From: Apostichopus japonicus
Lineage: Eukaryota; Echinodermata; Holothuroidea; Aspidochirotida; Stichopodidae
DNA length: 64,000 nucleotides
NCBI RefSeq assembly: GCF_037975245.1
Contig: NC_092576.1
Location: 45,686,111 to 45,750,110 of the forward strand
Direction: 5' to 3'
Below the pieces are notes generated by a model. It saw nothing but the letters and a program-made list of their open reading frames with translations. It did not search any database and was not told the origin of the DNA. Position numbers and translations under genes: made by a program. This document shows positions 25,808 to 40,800 of this stretch, piece by piece. Each line of letters begins with the position of its first letter. The stretch's first letter is position 1.

Positions 25808-28800
25808 TACATACATACATACATACACACACACACACGCCAACCTGACTGCATAGGTTCCTTTTGCTAAAGCAAGGAACCAAAAATCAAGACCTGTAAA
25901 CCAAATCGCTTTCTGTCTCCTTATGTTTAAATCGCTTCCTACGATATTGTTTTCATTGCTATTTCTAATCAGAAAGCCTTTCTTCAATATATTCTAGTTA
26001 TGTTATCTGTATGATGGGTTCGATACACAGTTATATGTACTTTTATTTTAAATAATATAGGATAGTGATGGCCCATATCAGTCTTTAATGCAGCAGATTG
26101 ACTTTATCAAGAAAACCAATTTACTCAACTTGTTGCAATGTAAAATTTTACCCTGTATTATACAACATCAACACAAACATGGTATCTCCCAAATTTTCTG
26201 ACTTATGAATATCTGTCAATGTTTACTGCAACAGGCAATGACGCCCGGTGATATAGCGCCCTCACTTTGACTGAAACCAAAACCCCATCAAATGTCGTCT
26301 ACGAGAATGGTTCGAACTGCTAACAACATGAAACAGTCATAAACCGATTAGAACTTTACCATTCACTGCCCGAGATTTCAGTGTAGATAGAGATGGTCCG
26401 ACGGGTATCGATGAGGGCAGCACACAGTCCCTTAGGCTATAATCAGAGAAAGAAATAGAATCAGTCATTTGTCATTACATCTTTCTTTAATTGTAACTAT
26501 CTTGGATAAAGTATAAAGGTTAACTCAGAGAACGCAATATACATCAATAGTTGTTCCTTAAGGCCTCTGTTACAACCTCACATATCATTAAAAACAAATT
26601 AGGAAGGCTCTGGGACACTCCGGCTACGGACAATTCTGAAAACAACTATAAAACGGTTATTTGAAAATGATGGAAGTTTTGTTTACGAAGAATAACCTTA
26701 AATACAAATGTCTCAAGAAGGTTCTATTATGACGTCGAACCTTAATTCAATCGGAAACTTATGATAAATTATTACAGTGGGGCAACAGTGAATAGATAAA
26801 TTTAAGTACGGCTCTGTTTTATTCTTTTCAACCCACCTAACCACCGCCCTCCTCTCCTTTCCCACCAGCCCAGCCCGTTCCGTTCGTTGTCGGGTGCTCA
26901 TAAACGGCACCACAGTATTCATGTCCAAACTAATGTAACCTGACATGTTTTCCAACTCTATCTGAAGGAAGAAAGTTTACAAAATGTAAATCATGCAAAT
27001 ATTTCCTTTTACATTATCCATTTGTATATTTTTGTTTATCCGTTATTAAAAATATAAACGATCATTTTCAACATACTTTAAATAGAAGGTATATCTGATT
27101 AATCAAGGACCCTTGAAGGGTTGGGGAGGGGAGACCGTAAAAAAAAAGGATCTGATCAGTGTTTTATCTCTCAATTCGTTTGAATATAATTGTAAGTTGC
27201 CGACTTAATTTTCTGCATGTTAAGTTAATCTCACTATGCACAAACAGACCCATGAATAAGCTAACCAACAAATAAAAAAAAACATGAATCTTCGTTACGT
27301 CATCAATATATTGTTAAGGCATTTAACATAAAAATGGTCGAATATTTTTTCCACAAATTTATAGCTGACATCGCAAATTTACATTGTTGTCCTCTATATA
27401 TTGTCAGCTTTTATGAAATGTATCATTAAAGTTACATTTTGTTGTTAGTCTTATTCGGAACGACCTAAATAGCATTTATACATATACATTGAAGACGCGG
27501 TAGTATATCTCCTGTTAATAGTTTAATACACACGGTATGTTTTATATCGCAAGTTTTATTCGATTAGTTTTAGCGACGGTCATATCAAGTTTCTTGTGAT
27601 ATCATTAGTATAGTGTACAACCTCGAGATTCTTGGCACGTATAGGAATGACGTAAAGACAGAAAAAAAAAGGTTTATTTTAACCTCTCATCACGTGTATG
27701 CACGAACGCGATGCGATGAACCTGCGTTTTTTTTGTTGTTGTTTTTTTTTTTGGGGGGGGGGGGTTCACAAGTTATGTTACAATAACAATAGACGTAGAG
27801 AGTCCCTAAGATTTAACCAGCGCGAATAATGTAGCAGTCTATTGTAAAACTACTGCTCATATATGTATTGATTACGTCTATGTGCTCCATGCAGGTCCTT
27901 CAGTTTCATTGTTAGCTCTATATAAGTGCTATAATGATTTAACTAAGAATATTGAAGCACTGTGAAATACGTATAACAGGGGACCTTTTTAATATACAAT
28001 ACGTTGGGTCCTCTACACGGTCCACCCACTCAGCCCATTTGCCCCCCCCCCCCCCCGTAGGGCCATTTTGGCATGTTAAGCAAATACCGATAACACAAAT
28101 CTAGCAATTAATTTACAACTAAATTATCCATACGGCTTCCCTTCAGCATATATAGGCTATGCGGCTAGCGTGCTTTCATATCTTTACTTACATGAATAAA
28201 ACAATGAATAAAGCAGACCTTATAAAGTAACGCAATGTCCCATTAACCTTACAAAGTATTGTTTACCGAATGTTTGTTTCTAATTAACGTTTCTTTATTT
28301 AATTGTTTTTTATAATGGGAGGGGGAGGGGATGTTACATTTCCGGCAATCTGGGTGGTAAACTTGACAACAATGTTCTTGATACGTTACGCGCAAACCGG
28401 TGGTGGCGCTTCACTTAAATTGTGTCACAATGGCATCTTTTGGGAAATGACCCACTCACTAAAATATCTCTCAAACCAGTCCTGGTATTTACGCACAACA
28501 GAGCATCACCAACATTTGGACGATACATATTATTTATGGCTGTTCCTTAAACTGCCCCCCCCCCCTCCCCTCTCTAGGGCATCTACCCAAGCTAAGGCAC
28601 TGAAAGGAATGTCATGCCATTTTACAGGAGTCTTAACAGAGTTATAGCTGGAATTGGGACGGGGGGGGGGGGGGCGGGAGGAAGAGAATAAAGGAATCGT
28701 GGTTGATATATCTTCCAAAATAAAGCTACTGTAATTTCGAATACTCAAGAATTACCGTATGGCAGTAATGTTTTACCTCTCAACTCGTTAGCACTTAATT

Positions 28801-31800
28801 GTAAGTTAAATATTTAATGTTCCGCGAGATTATTTAATGTTACAACATACTTACAAACACACGAAGAAGCAATCCATAAAACTGCAGATGAACTTCATTA
28901 CGTCATCATCTTTCTACATCATCACATTACACGTGTTTGTCAGTGAGTCGATTCCCCAATTGACACTGCTCGCATTACTACTATACTATCAACTGTATGA
29001 TGCATATATATGCCATGGTAAATTTATTCAGATCTTGGTGGACTATGAACATATCTTTAAAATATTAAATTAGGATTAATCGAATAACGTTGCGTTCGTT
29101 TGTGTCGTCAAGATATTAGGATAAAATGGTCGATACTACTTTTTTTCAAGTTGATACCTCACATCGACAAGTTGTCTTTATTTTCATTCATATTGTCAGC
29201 TTGCATGCATGTTTAGCTCTAATCTCAGAAATCAATCAGTATGTTCTGCTCTGTTATGTAGCCGTGTAATTTAATCTTCTATTTATTTTTATCGTCTAGA
29301 CTACTGTCATATCTTATCTAAAGATACGAGCAATATCATTGGAAAATGAAATATTCCAGAAGTGCCTTCAAAGTCAGTACATAATTAGAAGGTGTAGGCA
29401 ACGCAGATACACCTCTTCTATTATTAGCAATGTGCAGTGTGCGTACATTTTAGGAGTGTTGGTTTTTCCGGCAATTTCATGTTTTTGTTTAACAAACTGA
29501 ATGCACAGACAACACATTGATGGACATAAAATAAATATGATGTTCTCTGTGTAAGCATGTAACCGACATAAACACACAACTTAACTCAAACAAATGTAGG
29601 ACGGCGTAGTATTATCTAGTAAAGGGTTTGTTGCCCTGGGGTCATTCAAGCCAAAGGCATTGGGGTTCTAACCCAGAAATAAGAATGTTTAGACGATTTA
29701 TAGAGTGTGGTCCCTAAACGCAATGTTTTGCTATAAGAAATACGCTGTGGGCGGGGGGGGGGGGGCACCAGTAGTAATATTCCTATTCTTCCCTAGCAGA
29801 GTCCAAAAATCTGCCGACTGAACAATATTCCCCCAATTTATTAAGATCGTTTTTGATATAATAATACTAGGCCTAGGAGAAGCATTGAGACATACTGCTA
29901 AACCAAAAGGAAGGCCAGAGACTACCTTGCTTGGAAGAATAAAGTCGCAATTTAAGGACGTTAACATTAACAATTTCGAGGAAGCAATAAACCTTGCGCA
30001 AGATCGTGATACGTGGCGGAAGTTAATCACTGAGCATGTCGGATGGACGAGACTCAACTTACTGCTACTACTACTACTACTAATGAAATCGTATAAGATG
30101 TTAGAGTATCGTTTTCTTCCAAACATCGTGTGGCTAACATTATAATAAAATAGAGACAGATTTAGTACTTGTCAAAATGACCTTCAGAACAACAGATCAT
30201 CGACGTATCCAGATATCGAAGCTGCAGTCGTTTAGTCACGTGACGTATTACAGTGCGATTGACAGGTCATGTACAAAGAATACAATGAGCTTGATATACA
30301 GTGTACATCATTATATTAATAGAGATTATAATGAAAGGAAAGTTAACATTCACTAGTAGGTCTGAACACAGATGGCATATGTTTTATGTATACAGTGTGT
30401 GTGTAGGTACAGCGTGAGCATAGGCGTAGAAGCCCAATTTGATTTGGGGTGGGGGGGGGGTGAAGCGCTGTAATAACTTGCCCGAAAAATATAACCAAAA
30501 TTGTTAGCGCGCTCCGCGCGCTTTCAAAATCTTCATGTACATATTATATAAGCATGCACCGGTTATTACATCGCATGCCAATTACATACAATTTGCCGTC
30601 TTATTTCCCTTCCATATTGGCTATCATTTTTGGGCAAGTCATTACAATATAATGATCATAATAATAAAAAGTTTAACCATTGAAAAAAAAAAAAAAAATT
30701 CAGTTGGTGCCTGACAAATTCTCAACATATTGCCCAAATGTTCCCAAATATAATTTTGTTTGGGGGGGGGGGGGGGAGGGCTGCATACTTTTGTATATGC
30801 TGACCTTGGTGCTTTCATCCGTTGTTATAACTCGTGTAAAAAATTATTTCCGTCTTAAAAAAATCCTTTATTGTCCAAAAGAAGTCCAATAAGGAACTTA
30901 ACTGATTTTTAGACTTTATGGGCCCAAGTATAGACCTGGTGCACACTGCATACTATATTATAAAAACCATGACTTAAAATCGCTGATTTGGACGTATTGC
31001 TTTTTGTTGGACAAATAACCAGTTATGAACAATTCCCCGAATTCCATAATGTTTAAGTTTGTAAAGTTATAAACAATATATATTTGTATCAAAAGCTTTT
31101 TCAGATCAATGAACCATCAGTAATTGATTTTATATGATCTAGTGGCATTATGGTGTTTTCCAGTATATAAATCTAATAATGCCAAAGATGCAGACCGTCC
31201 AGACCTGAAATCTTACGGACTCTCAGAAAGGACATGGTGCTTGGCAGGAAAGTTATCTAGACTGTTAAAAACAACTTTTGGTTAACAACGGTAGTGAAGG
31301 TGGATTGGCCATAATTTATAATCTAAATGTTGATACTACCCCACCCCCCCCCCCCCCCCGTGATAACCACGAAAGCACACAACTTCATTCACCATGTGAT
31401 GTTCGTTTGGTGATAATCAGTCACAGGTACTTAAAATGAACAGCTTTATCACAGTGTCATTAACTCCTTGGACTGGTTTGTTTGTTTTGGGAATTTCATA
31501 GTTCTTAACTAGTATAAAAATTAAACATTTACTAATTTTTAGTGCATATGAAAACAAATTATAAAATAAGTATGTATAATAACTGTCAAATATTTTACAG
31601 ATTGATCACAATTTGATCTTTTTTTTTTCATTTTCCCTATACACTTGTTTCCCTTTAGTTTCCTTTCTAATTAATTTCATACATACCCTTATATTTTCTC
31701 TTTATCCTTTCTTATATAATTATTTGTTTCTCAAAAGGAAGAAAAACAACAATAAACAAATTTAACTTAAAAAAATAGAAAGATCTTCACAATTTAGGGT

Positions 31801-34800
31801 CAATATCATGCATGGCCTTCCAAAGATTTAAAACCAGACAGTGTCTAGACGTGACGTATTCATTGCAATCTCCAGGTACTTGTTTGTCAGTAAATTCCAG
31901 GTGCTTTTATAAAGCACGCGCGCGCGTCTCTTATATTGAACACAACTTCTTTTCATTGGAAGGCGCTCGCGTCTATTCCATTGTGTTGAACAAAAGAAAA
32001 TGTTAAACTATTGAAAGTGTCAGTACAGTCAGTGTACATCTTTAGTAAGAAAAAAAAATCATGAAATAAGTTCAATAGACTTTACGATAAAATAAAACGT
32101 GTTCTGAGTAGAAAAGAGTGGAATTTTTTAACGTACAAATGTATGATATAAATGTGTACAGTATTGTGTATATATGACAGGTTAGATTTAACAAATGGGA
32201 ATATGGTGACAACAACACACTGTAGAGTATATAGAGATAACATAAGGGCTATTGGCCTTGTAGGTTTGGGAGGGAGGGTGCATTGGGGAGTGGGGTGGGG
32301 GAGGGTGGTGGGTTGGGAAAATGGGGGGGTTGTTTGGTAGACAGGAGAATACTGCAATGTTAGTAAGGATCTGCATTAAAATCTTAGAGATTATTCTTTA
32401 AACAGATCTATGTACTGTGTTTGTTTCTATTAGTATATTCGGCAATCAATGAGAATAGATGAGAAAACATATATACGTGATTTGAGTGTTATTTCTAAGA
32501 GTTGTTTGTCGCATGGCGACGGGGTGGGGGGGGGCAAGGGTTGGAGTGGAGGAGGTGGCGACATGTTGATCAGAAGAGACGGACAATACTAGTATGACAG
32601 GTGACCTTGGTGTGTGTGTGTGTTTGGGGGTTTGTGTGTGTGTGTGTGTGGGGGGGGGGGAGGAGGGTGTTGTTAACAAGATCAGTTTCCAAGTGTTATA
32701 AACATGGTAAATGAAACGGGCGGGGTAAGTGGTCTAGCATAGTTTGATTTAGGGGTGGGTGTGAGGGGTTGGATTAGAGAAAGCTTAAGGTAGTATAGTT
32801 GAGAGGGGTGCCGTATTATTAGATGAGGCCAATTACAATCTGTTTAATTTACATCACTGTCTTTCTTTTACTTTAACATTAATTTGCATTTATTATTCGT
32901 TCATTTATAAACTAATTAAACAAAATTTTCTCCCGATAAAGAAAAGAGGAAAGTATTGACCTTAGGCTTTAGTATGACAAACTTTCTTTTTTTTTTCTTT
33001 CTAGTTTATCTCCTCATCATTTTTCTGTAAATGTAACTCATCAAAGTTTGTTTTTATTTATTTTAGGTAGATTTTGGCAAAGTGTCTTTTCATACCTCTA
33101 AGATGATAATAACTGAAATAATTGATTCCTCATATCTTGGTCGAATAACATCCTATTTTTGGGGGTTATTGTTTCAATGAGATATATTGTTTTGTTTTAC
33201 ATTTAGGCTAGGTACTCCTATCTCTTTATTTCAATACATTTCATTTTTGTGAAGAATTAATTGTTAAAGTTTGAATTATTAATCATATTCCTTACATGAT
33301 GACTGTTCCGTCATTGTTAGTTTATTTATTGATTCAATTTCTTCTTCATTTGTTTTGTTTTACTTCTACAATTATCTAAACCTATCAATAAATCCCTTCA
33401 GTAATTATTAAATATAACTATATTAATAATTCCTTTCTTGTTTACATCATTACTATTAATTAGTTATTTTATTAAGTACTAATATTATTTACATATTTAT
33501 TAATTATACTTACTTCAGTTCCTTGAATCTTTGAGAGTGTTGTACATAGTTTAATATTCCACTAACTTCATGTTTATTAATTTCTCTCCCTTCCTCTGTG
33601 TATATGCTCATCCTCTCTATTGATGTTATGATTGGTAGAGAGAGACCAGAGGAGAGGATAATGTTCCCATCTTCATCAATCTTACAAAAGGACCAGCCTA
33701 GAGTCACCCAGTATATAGGAATCTGCAGAAAGGAAATAATAAATAGAATTAATATCATCATGTTTGTTTACAGGATAAATACTTGAAAATAATAACATCA
33801 TAATTAATTTAGAAAGATTAAACTAATGTATTGTTGTTTTCATTTCATATTAATCAAATAATATTTGTTTATTTTAATCATATTTTGTTATAGTTGTGTT
33901 AATTATTAAATAATTAGTGGTTTGAATTTGTAAAAATTGGATGATTTTATCTGTAAAGTTTGTTTTATCTTCGCTTTATCTTTGGTTTGATTTCAAGATG
34001 TTAAAGAGTAAACAAGAGGGTTAGGTTTATTACAGAGATCAGTTATTGTTATTTCTGTAGAATAAATTAAAGGTGTGTAAGAGGGGTGAGGGATGGACGG
34101 TACAAGGGATGTCAGGGGTGTAGGGAGGGGTGTGTTATGGTAAGGAAGGGTGTGTTAAGGTTTAGTGATATTTGGTAGGGGTATTAGGAGGGTGTCTTAG
34201 TGCGGGGGGGGGGGGGCGTGGATATGGTTTACCCTAGTAAAAGTTATGTTGTTATTGTCAAAAGTGATAGATAAAAGGACCGATGGGTGTCGTACTGGGT
34301 AGGGGTGGGTGTGGTAGGGGTAATGAGGGGTGCTTCAGGGTTTGGGGAGCAGGCAGACGGCTTAAACATATTTAATGTAATTTGTTTTTGAAGGGTGATG
34401 AGAAGGGTGGACATGAGCCCGAATTAATATGTATTATTTAATTTATGTAATTTATGATGGGTAGAACAGGTTAAGATGGGCTTGGTTTTTCAGTAAACTG
34501 TTAATTAGTATACATTTTATATTTAGGTATCAGTTTGTTTTTGAGGTATTCTAATACTAAGGTATGTTTATCAATCACTTCATTTATCTCTGTTTTAATT
34601 TAAACGTAAACTGAAACAGAAAAAAAATATCCGGCCGAATCCGTAAAATAGGAAACAATTCATTGACCCTTTCTGTCTTGAATTATTATTTTATACTTAA
34701 CTTTCTGGGAAGATTTTGAAAGATAAAATTAATGGAGGTAAGATGAACAGGAAGTATTGCTGAATAGAAACCTTGAAAAAGAATTTCAAAATGATTATTT

Positions 34801-37800
34801 ACATGTTTCTTATCCTACACACTATATCCAGTACTTGCTTTGTATTTGTTTGTTTATTGTTTGTATTTGCGATCCAATTTGAACCTGTATTTCCTTGTTC
34901 TAATTTAAACAGTTTAATATTTAATAACTAAAGCGATCTAATCTCTTATTAATTTCATTCAACGGTTTTATCTAATTTTAACTTGTATTGATTGATGTAT
35001 TTATTCAATATATCCCTTTATGTTTCACTTACGTCATGATTGGATGCTTCCACCAGGAGCTCTATGACTGACCTCTGTACAGACTTACTGCTGTCTCTGT
35101 GGATGATCAAACCATCTGAACACATCACTGTTATAGTCTGGATGTCATCAGGCTATTGAAAGAAAGAAATAGTAATTATTTAATAGAATACTATTAATGT
35201 AAAATTGAAGAGTTAAGGAGACAATGAAATTTGGTGTTAATAGCGGAGTTTAATAAATTGATTAATTCAGCAGATATTTAAAACAAAGTTTACAATTAGT
35301 TAAATATTTCTGTTTGAATTTGTATGATTTACTTCCTGCACAATGAAGCAAAGTACGATAACAGTTGAGTGATTATCTAAATTAATCAGATTAAAGAAGA
35401 AAAAAAAGAAGTATTTTAAAGAACAGCCGGCATGATGACTTTACACGACTTCGACTGAGATACATTTCCTGGAATAATGTAATTAATTAGCTTCAAATAA
35501 ATGTATCTAGAGTTTACAGCAAGATATTGTTTTTTTTTCCTGTAAGAATCATATTGTCTGACACCAGAATATTCCATACTGGGAGACAATATCTGCCATT
35601 AACTCTCAAGGATGCTGGCTTTTTGTGATTATGTTTTGAAAATTGATCAACCCCTCTATACCCCTTCACTGTTATGCATGTTACTAATAATAACAGTATC
35701 ACAGGAAAATGAGAAAGCAACTAACATTATTAATGATTATAATTTACTTAAAATATATAAGATATTACAAACCTTCGTCCATTTACCAGTTGATAGATCA
35801 AGCAATCTGGCTTCACTGGATGATATGACTGTAAAAATTGATGAAATCAATAACATCAATAAAGTATTATAGAAATACATGACATATTTTAAACAATACA
35901 TAAGATTCAATATTAATTTGTTTCATATACTTATAATGTTAACAGTCAGAGGTAATGTACCTGTACCAGAGGGATCGAATATCAGTTCTCTCTACTAATT
36001 AATTAGTAAAAAAGTACTAGAAAATTAACAGTCACTAGTAATCTAACCAATAATTATATTCTCTTTGTTACCTAACAATTCCTGCTTACTTCACAGTCCT
36101 TATTTTATAGGGTAACAATAATATATTAAGTAACTCAATACAATAAATCTCTTAGATATTCTTTTAATATGTGACTTGATAGAAAGCTCTTTTAAATCAG
36201 CTTAAGGAACACCAACGAAGGAACTTTTAGGAACTCCAACCCCTCCCCCCCCCCATCCACCCTACACCCACACAGGACCACTTTCCTCTCTTGTCACAAA
36301 TATGTGAAACGTTACATTAAAAACAATCTACTTTATCAATAAATCTTTTAATTCTTATGTAAACATCGTACCTTTAATATTCCTTAATCTTGATTCTTCT
36401 GGTATGATGTCTGGATTGATCGATGACGGCAGTTTACAGTTATCAAGCCTTCAAAGGTAAAGAAAATATAAATAAAAGGAAAGTAAATATTTAATATTTA
36501 TAAAATAAATAAAAATCTGATGTCATCACTGTAATAAATTACATTAAGGTCAATGAATTTGCCTTTTCGTTTATTATGGTAAAACAGCTGTTGACAAGTT
36601 ATAAGTATCAGCCATTAGTTATTATGGTCAAACAACCCTTCCACCACCCCTCCTTACACCCCCTCCCATTAACATTTGATTATTTGATATTTTTAACTAT
36701 TTCTATTTATTAATAAATGTTGCACAACTCTTGCAAATATTTTTCAATTTATTACAACTGATACTGTATTTTAAAATACACAATAGAAGTTTTCGTTTCA
36801 TGTACTTGAAATCTTCCCATCTTTCGTTTCAGTTTTTGAGTAATAATTTATCTTTATAAAGGTTTCTTGTAGTTTTATTTCGTTTATAAGTTTTAAGGTT
36901 ATTTGTTTTCCTATTATACTGACCCCCCCCCCACCACCAGCAACTCACCTTGTTACATCCTAATGTGTGGAAAAGCCTAACGATGTGCTGTAAACTGCAC
37001 AATCAGTAATGAAATAAAATGTTAACACATTTCCCAGCTTAAAACGAATTCCAAATATGGCAACATTTCAAACCGTCTCAACACAAGACTTGTACATTCA
37101 ACTAAAATAAAAATATCACTGCACAGTACCAGTACCTTATCCCCTCCTATAAACCCCATACGCTAACCCTCTGACTACCCCCCCCCTTTTACCCACAAAT
37201 TATCAGTCAAGGCCTGTCACGATGTTTTTCCCTCACCATAGTTCCTTGAATATTGGTGACTTTATTCCATAGTTTATTAATCCGATCACTTCTTCTTCTG
37301 TTAATTCTTGTTCCAGTCTTCCTTCATTGATGGATATCTTCTCTACTGATGATAGGTTCGATAAACTAAGACCGGACTCAAGTCTGATATCTTTACCATC
37401 AAATCCACTGAAGGACCATTCTAGGTATAGATGAGATATTGGAATCTGAAGAATAGGAAAGAAAGATCACAGTTACTTATCTTATCGTTCATCCATGATG
37501 GATAAATACACATGACGATTATCCAAAGTATGTGTAATAGAAGACAAAAACGCATACAAAATCTACAGAATCAATCATTAATTCTAACAAAGAATTGTAT
37601 GTGATTTCTTATTTTTTCGATTTTCATAATATTAGGAATTTTATTTTATTTCAATTATATAATAAAAATAAAAAAGAAGAGTGGTGCCTTATTCAAACTT
37701 GCTTGCCAAACGTACCAATAGAAAAGCATGATATAATAATGATTTTATTAAAATAAAATTCGTAAGCTGACGAAATTCAGATAAAAGTAAAAAACAATAT

Positions 37801-40800
37801 CTCAAATATTTATATTTGGTCTGTAATATTATATTTAGCACATACATTTAGTATTTCTGTAGTTGTCATAATATATGCTATTGTTTCATTCCTATCAGCC
37901 AGTGCATAAATTCCTACAGCATACACTAGCGGAGACTCGACAACGTTCCTGCCGTGAGTGACCCACTACAAAGGAGTTTCCTTCCCGGGAGATACAGCAC
38001 ATCTCGATACGTGTGTTTATCTTATACGCCTATACCTTACTTGCAATCGATTTCGTAATAATAAATATAAAATCATTTCCAATCATTGTATGACGCAAAT
38101 ATTATATAGGGCTATATTAATTTCGTGTCGTACATAGGTAAAACTTTCCATTCGCCAGCCGACCGACAAAACCAGTAGCGTATGCAGATAGCCGACCCGG
38201 TTTAAAATAACATAGCCAAGGCCTACACAGTATGAACGAAGCCAGCGTAATATCTTATTTAAATGTAATTGTATAGACTCATTTAAGTTTCCCATTTAAT
38301 TTTCCCTACCCCTAAATTTGACACCGTTTACCTGTAATATTTTGATCTCTCACTTTTGGCCTACTGTAAGCCTAGGTCTAGCCTAGATCCGTTAGAAACA
38401 TCCACCCTTACTGTTACCAACTTTACCGCATTTGTCTATTTAGAGTAGAATCACACTTCACAGTTTATAATTTATTTAGGATAACGTTGGAAGCGAATCT
38501 TATGACTGAGACTATAATTAAATCAAAATTAAATGGCTGACGGAGGATATACAGGCTATATATTGCTATATATTCTAAGCTCTTACTTTGCCCGGTAAGA
38601 GAATCGTATACTAGCCGTAGCTAACGGTTAAAGTATAACGTTACATTACGAAGGCTAACACATTGATCATAAAACACTTGATACCGTGAATGTAACGCGG
38701 ACACTGTCCGGTAACATGTGCCGTGTTTAAGACGTAGCCTAGGCCTACGCGTGTGAAATGTATTTGATCACAAACTGTTTGCTTCTTTTTATTTTCCTTA
38801 AAAAACTAACGTTATTTATATTAGGCCTAGGCCTATACCTAGCCTACATTTTTTTTACAACTAACGTTAGGTTACCACGTCAACCAATTAAGAGGCACTA
38901 ATACATATGTAACGGTCTCAAATAAAACAGAAATAAAAAATGATTCATTCAATTGATGAGCTAGATAGCCTACATGCTATTATTTTGTCTGGCTAGAAGT
39001 TGTCTAACAAATTGAACACACAAAAGAAAGTTTACCAATACTAACAGATTACCGGATGTCTATGTTTGAGTACACATATACCCTAGGCCTACTTGTTCTT
39101 TTGTGCGTTCAACAAGCTCATTTTTTAGATCTAATTTCTGGTTTATCATTTAACTGTTTCATGTAATTTCTACTCTGCTGACGTTTCTATATTGTTTTAC
39201 TTCTTTATGCTCCAATTTCAAGAAGAACAAACGTAAGCTAAGTGTAGGCTAATACAGTCATTTCAGAAAGGCAAGGTTACATAAGAAGTAGGCCTAATAC
39301 CTTCTAAATTCATGCAACGACAAATCTTACATAAAAGACAAAATCTCTCATGCCTAGGCTAGGCCTATAGTTGTTGACGTTAAATAGGCCTGTAATTACC
39401 GTAAGTCAATATAAGCAAACAGCAGCAAACCATACGCGGTGTAAGTCCATTAGCAGTCATATCGTATAATGATAAACATGTATATGTGTACGTGTAACTA
39501 GTGACGAACTGAATCTCCACACTGCAGAGTGTACGTACATACTTTTACGTGACCCGCCCTGCGGGAATCTATACGTAAGTCTTCGTGCGCAGATGGTCAA
39601 CGTACACTGTGCGGCTGTGTTTGAATTTGAGAACAGGTGTTTTGTTGTTTGTGTGTAATGGTGAAAGGAAGCTTCCAGATGTTTTAAATTGTCTAGTCTT
39701 TGGCTATTCTTCTGCAAACATTCCTTCTACTGTACCAAATAACATGAAACTTCTGTAAATCATTAAATTAGCCAATATTAGATGGAAAAAACCAAATAAA
39801 TTCCCTTTTTAATCTAAAATAAAGAAATAAATTGGCGCTTACGTAAATAGGCATATTCAAATACTGGAATATATCGACTGGTCGTGCCAACAGAGGGCGC
39901 ACTTCCTAAACAAATGTTACAGACGAGGTGGATATATCGGAACGATTACCTTCATGATAGATTTATATTTCCTTACAGTTTGCAGGGTTCCAACTCTTTG
40001 CTAAGTAATGATACTTCTGAAACGTTTGGAGATATATGATCGGTCACCTACCGTGTTTGTTTCATAGTATACCATACATTAAGGAATGTGTCATCAAGTT
40101 AATGATAATATTTCTTAGGCAAATGATGACGTCACTATGTCATATCAAGGTGTATATTATTTGTGTGTCGTGGGGTGTGTAACTAGTGAAAACTGATATT
40201 TTCGGCTGCGTATAAAGGGAGATTGTGTATAGGCGTAGAAGGCGGGGGCTGGAGGGGGGGGGGGCTGCAGCCCCCCAACCAAATTTTTTGGTGAAAATTC
40301 GGGCAATATGCTGACAATTTTTCGGGCACCTACTGAAAGAAGAAAAATCTGCAGTGTGTTTTTCAATGGTTATAATGATTATTATCGTTATTATTGTAAC
40401 GACTTCCCCAATAATTATAACCAATATGGAAGGGTAATAACACGGAAAACATATCATTTTTTTTTTCATTTCTTTTCGCGCGCTCCGCGCGCGTTCAACA
40501 TCTTAATGTGCATATCATATAGGCATTTATCGGTTATTTGCATGTGATGTAATACCCGACGAACGACTATATGAGATGCACATTAAGATGTTACACGCGC
40601 GCGGAGCGCGCGAAAAAGTTTGGCTATATTTTTCGGGCAAGTCGTTACAGCCCCCCCCCCCCAAATCAAATTAGGCTCCTACGCCTATGAGATTGTGTCA
40701 CATTTGTGTTAAATCACTACTTACTCAGACACTGGCTCTGTTAATAAATAACATTTAATCATCTCGGTCAAATTTGTAGCCTTAGATGTAGTATAATATT

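Noticed and set aside
25706-25987. Cysteine/valine-rich minus-strand frame
   Set aside because: Translation of the CA/CATA microsatellite at the right end of the TIR element.
28303-28748. Proline-rich frames on both strands
   Set aside because: Created by G/C homopolymers; no conserved domain or exon structure.
29885-30145. Host gene encoding the 86-codon frame
   Set aside because: It matches a reverse-transcriptase tail followed by a CTA microsatellite; a LINE relic.
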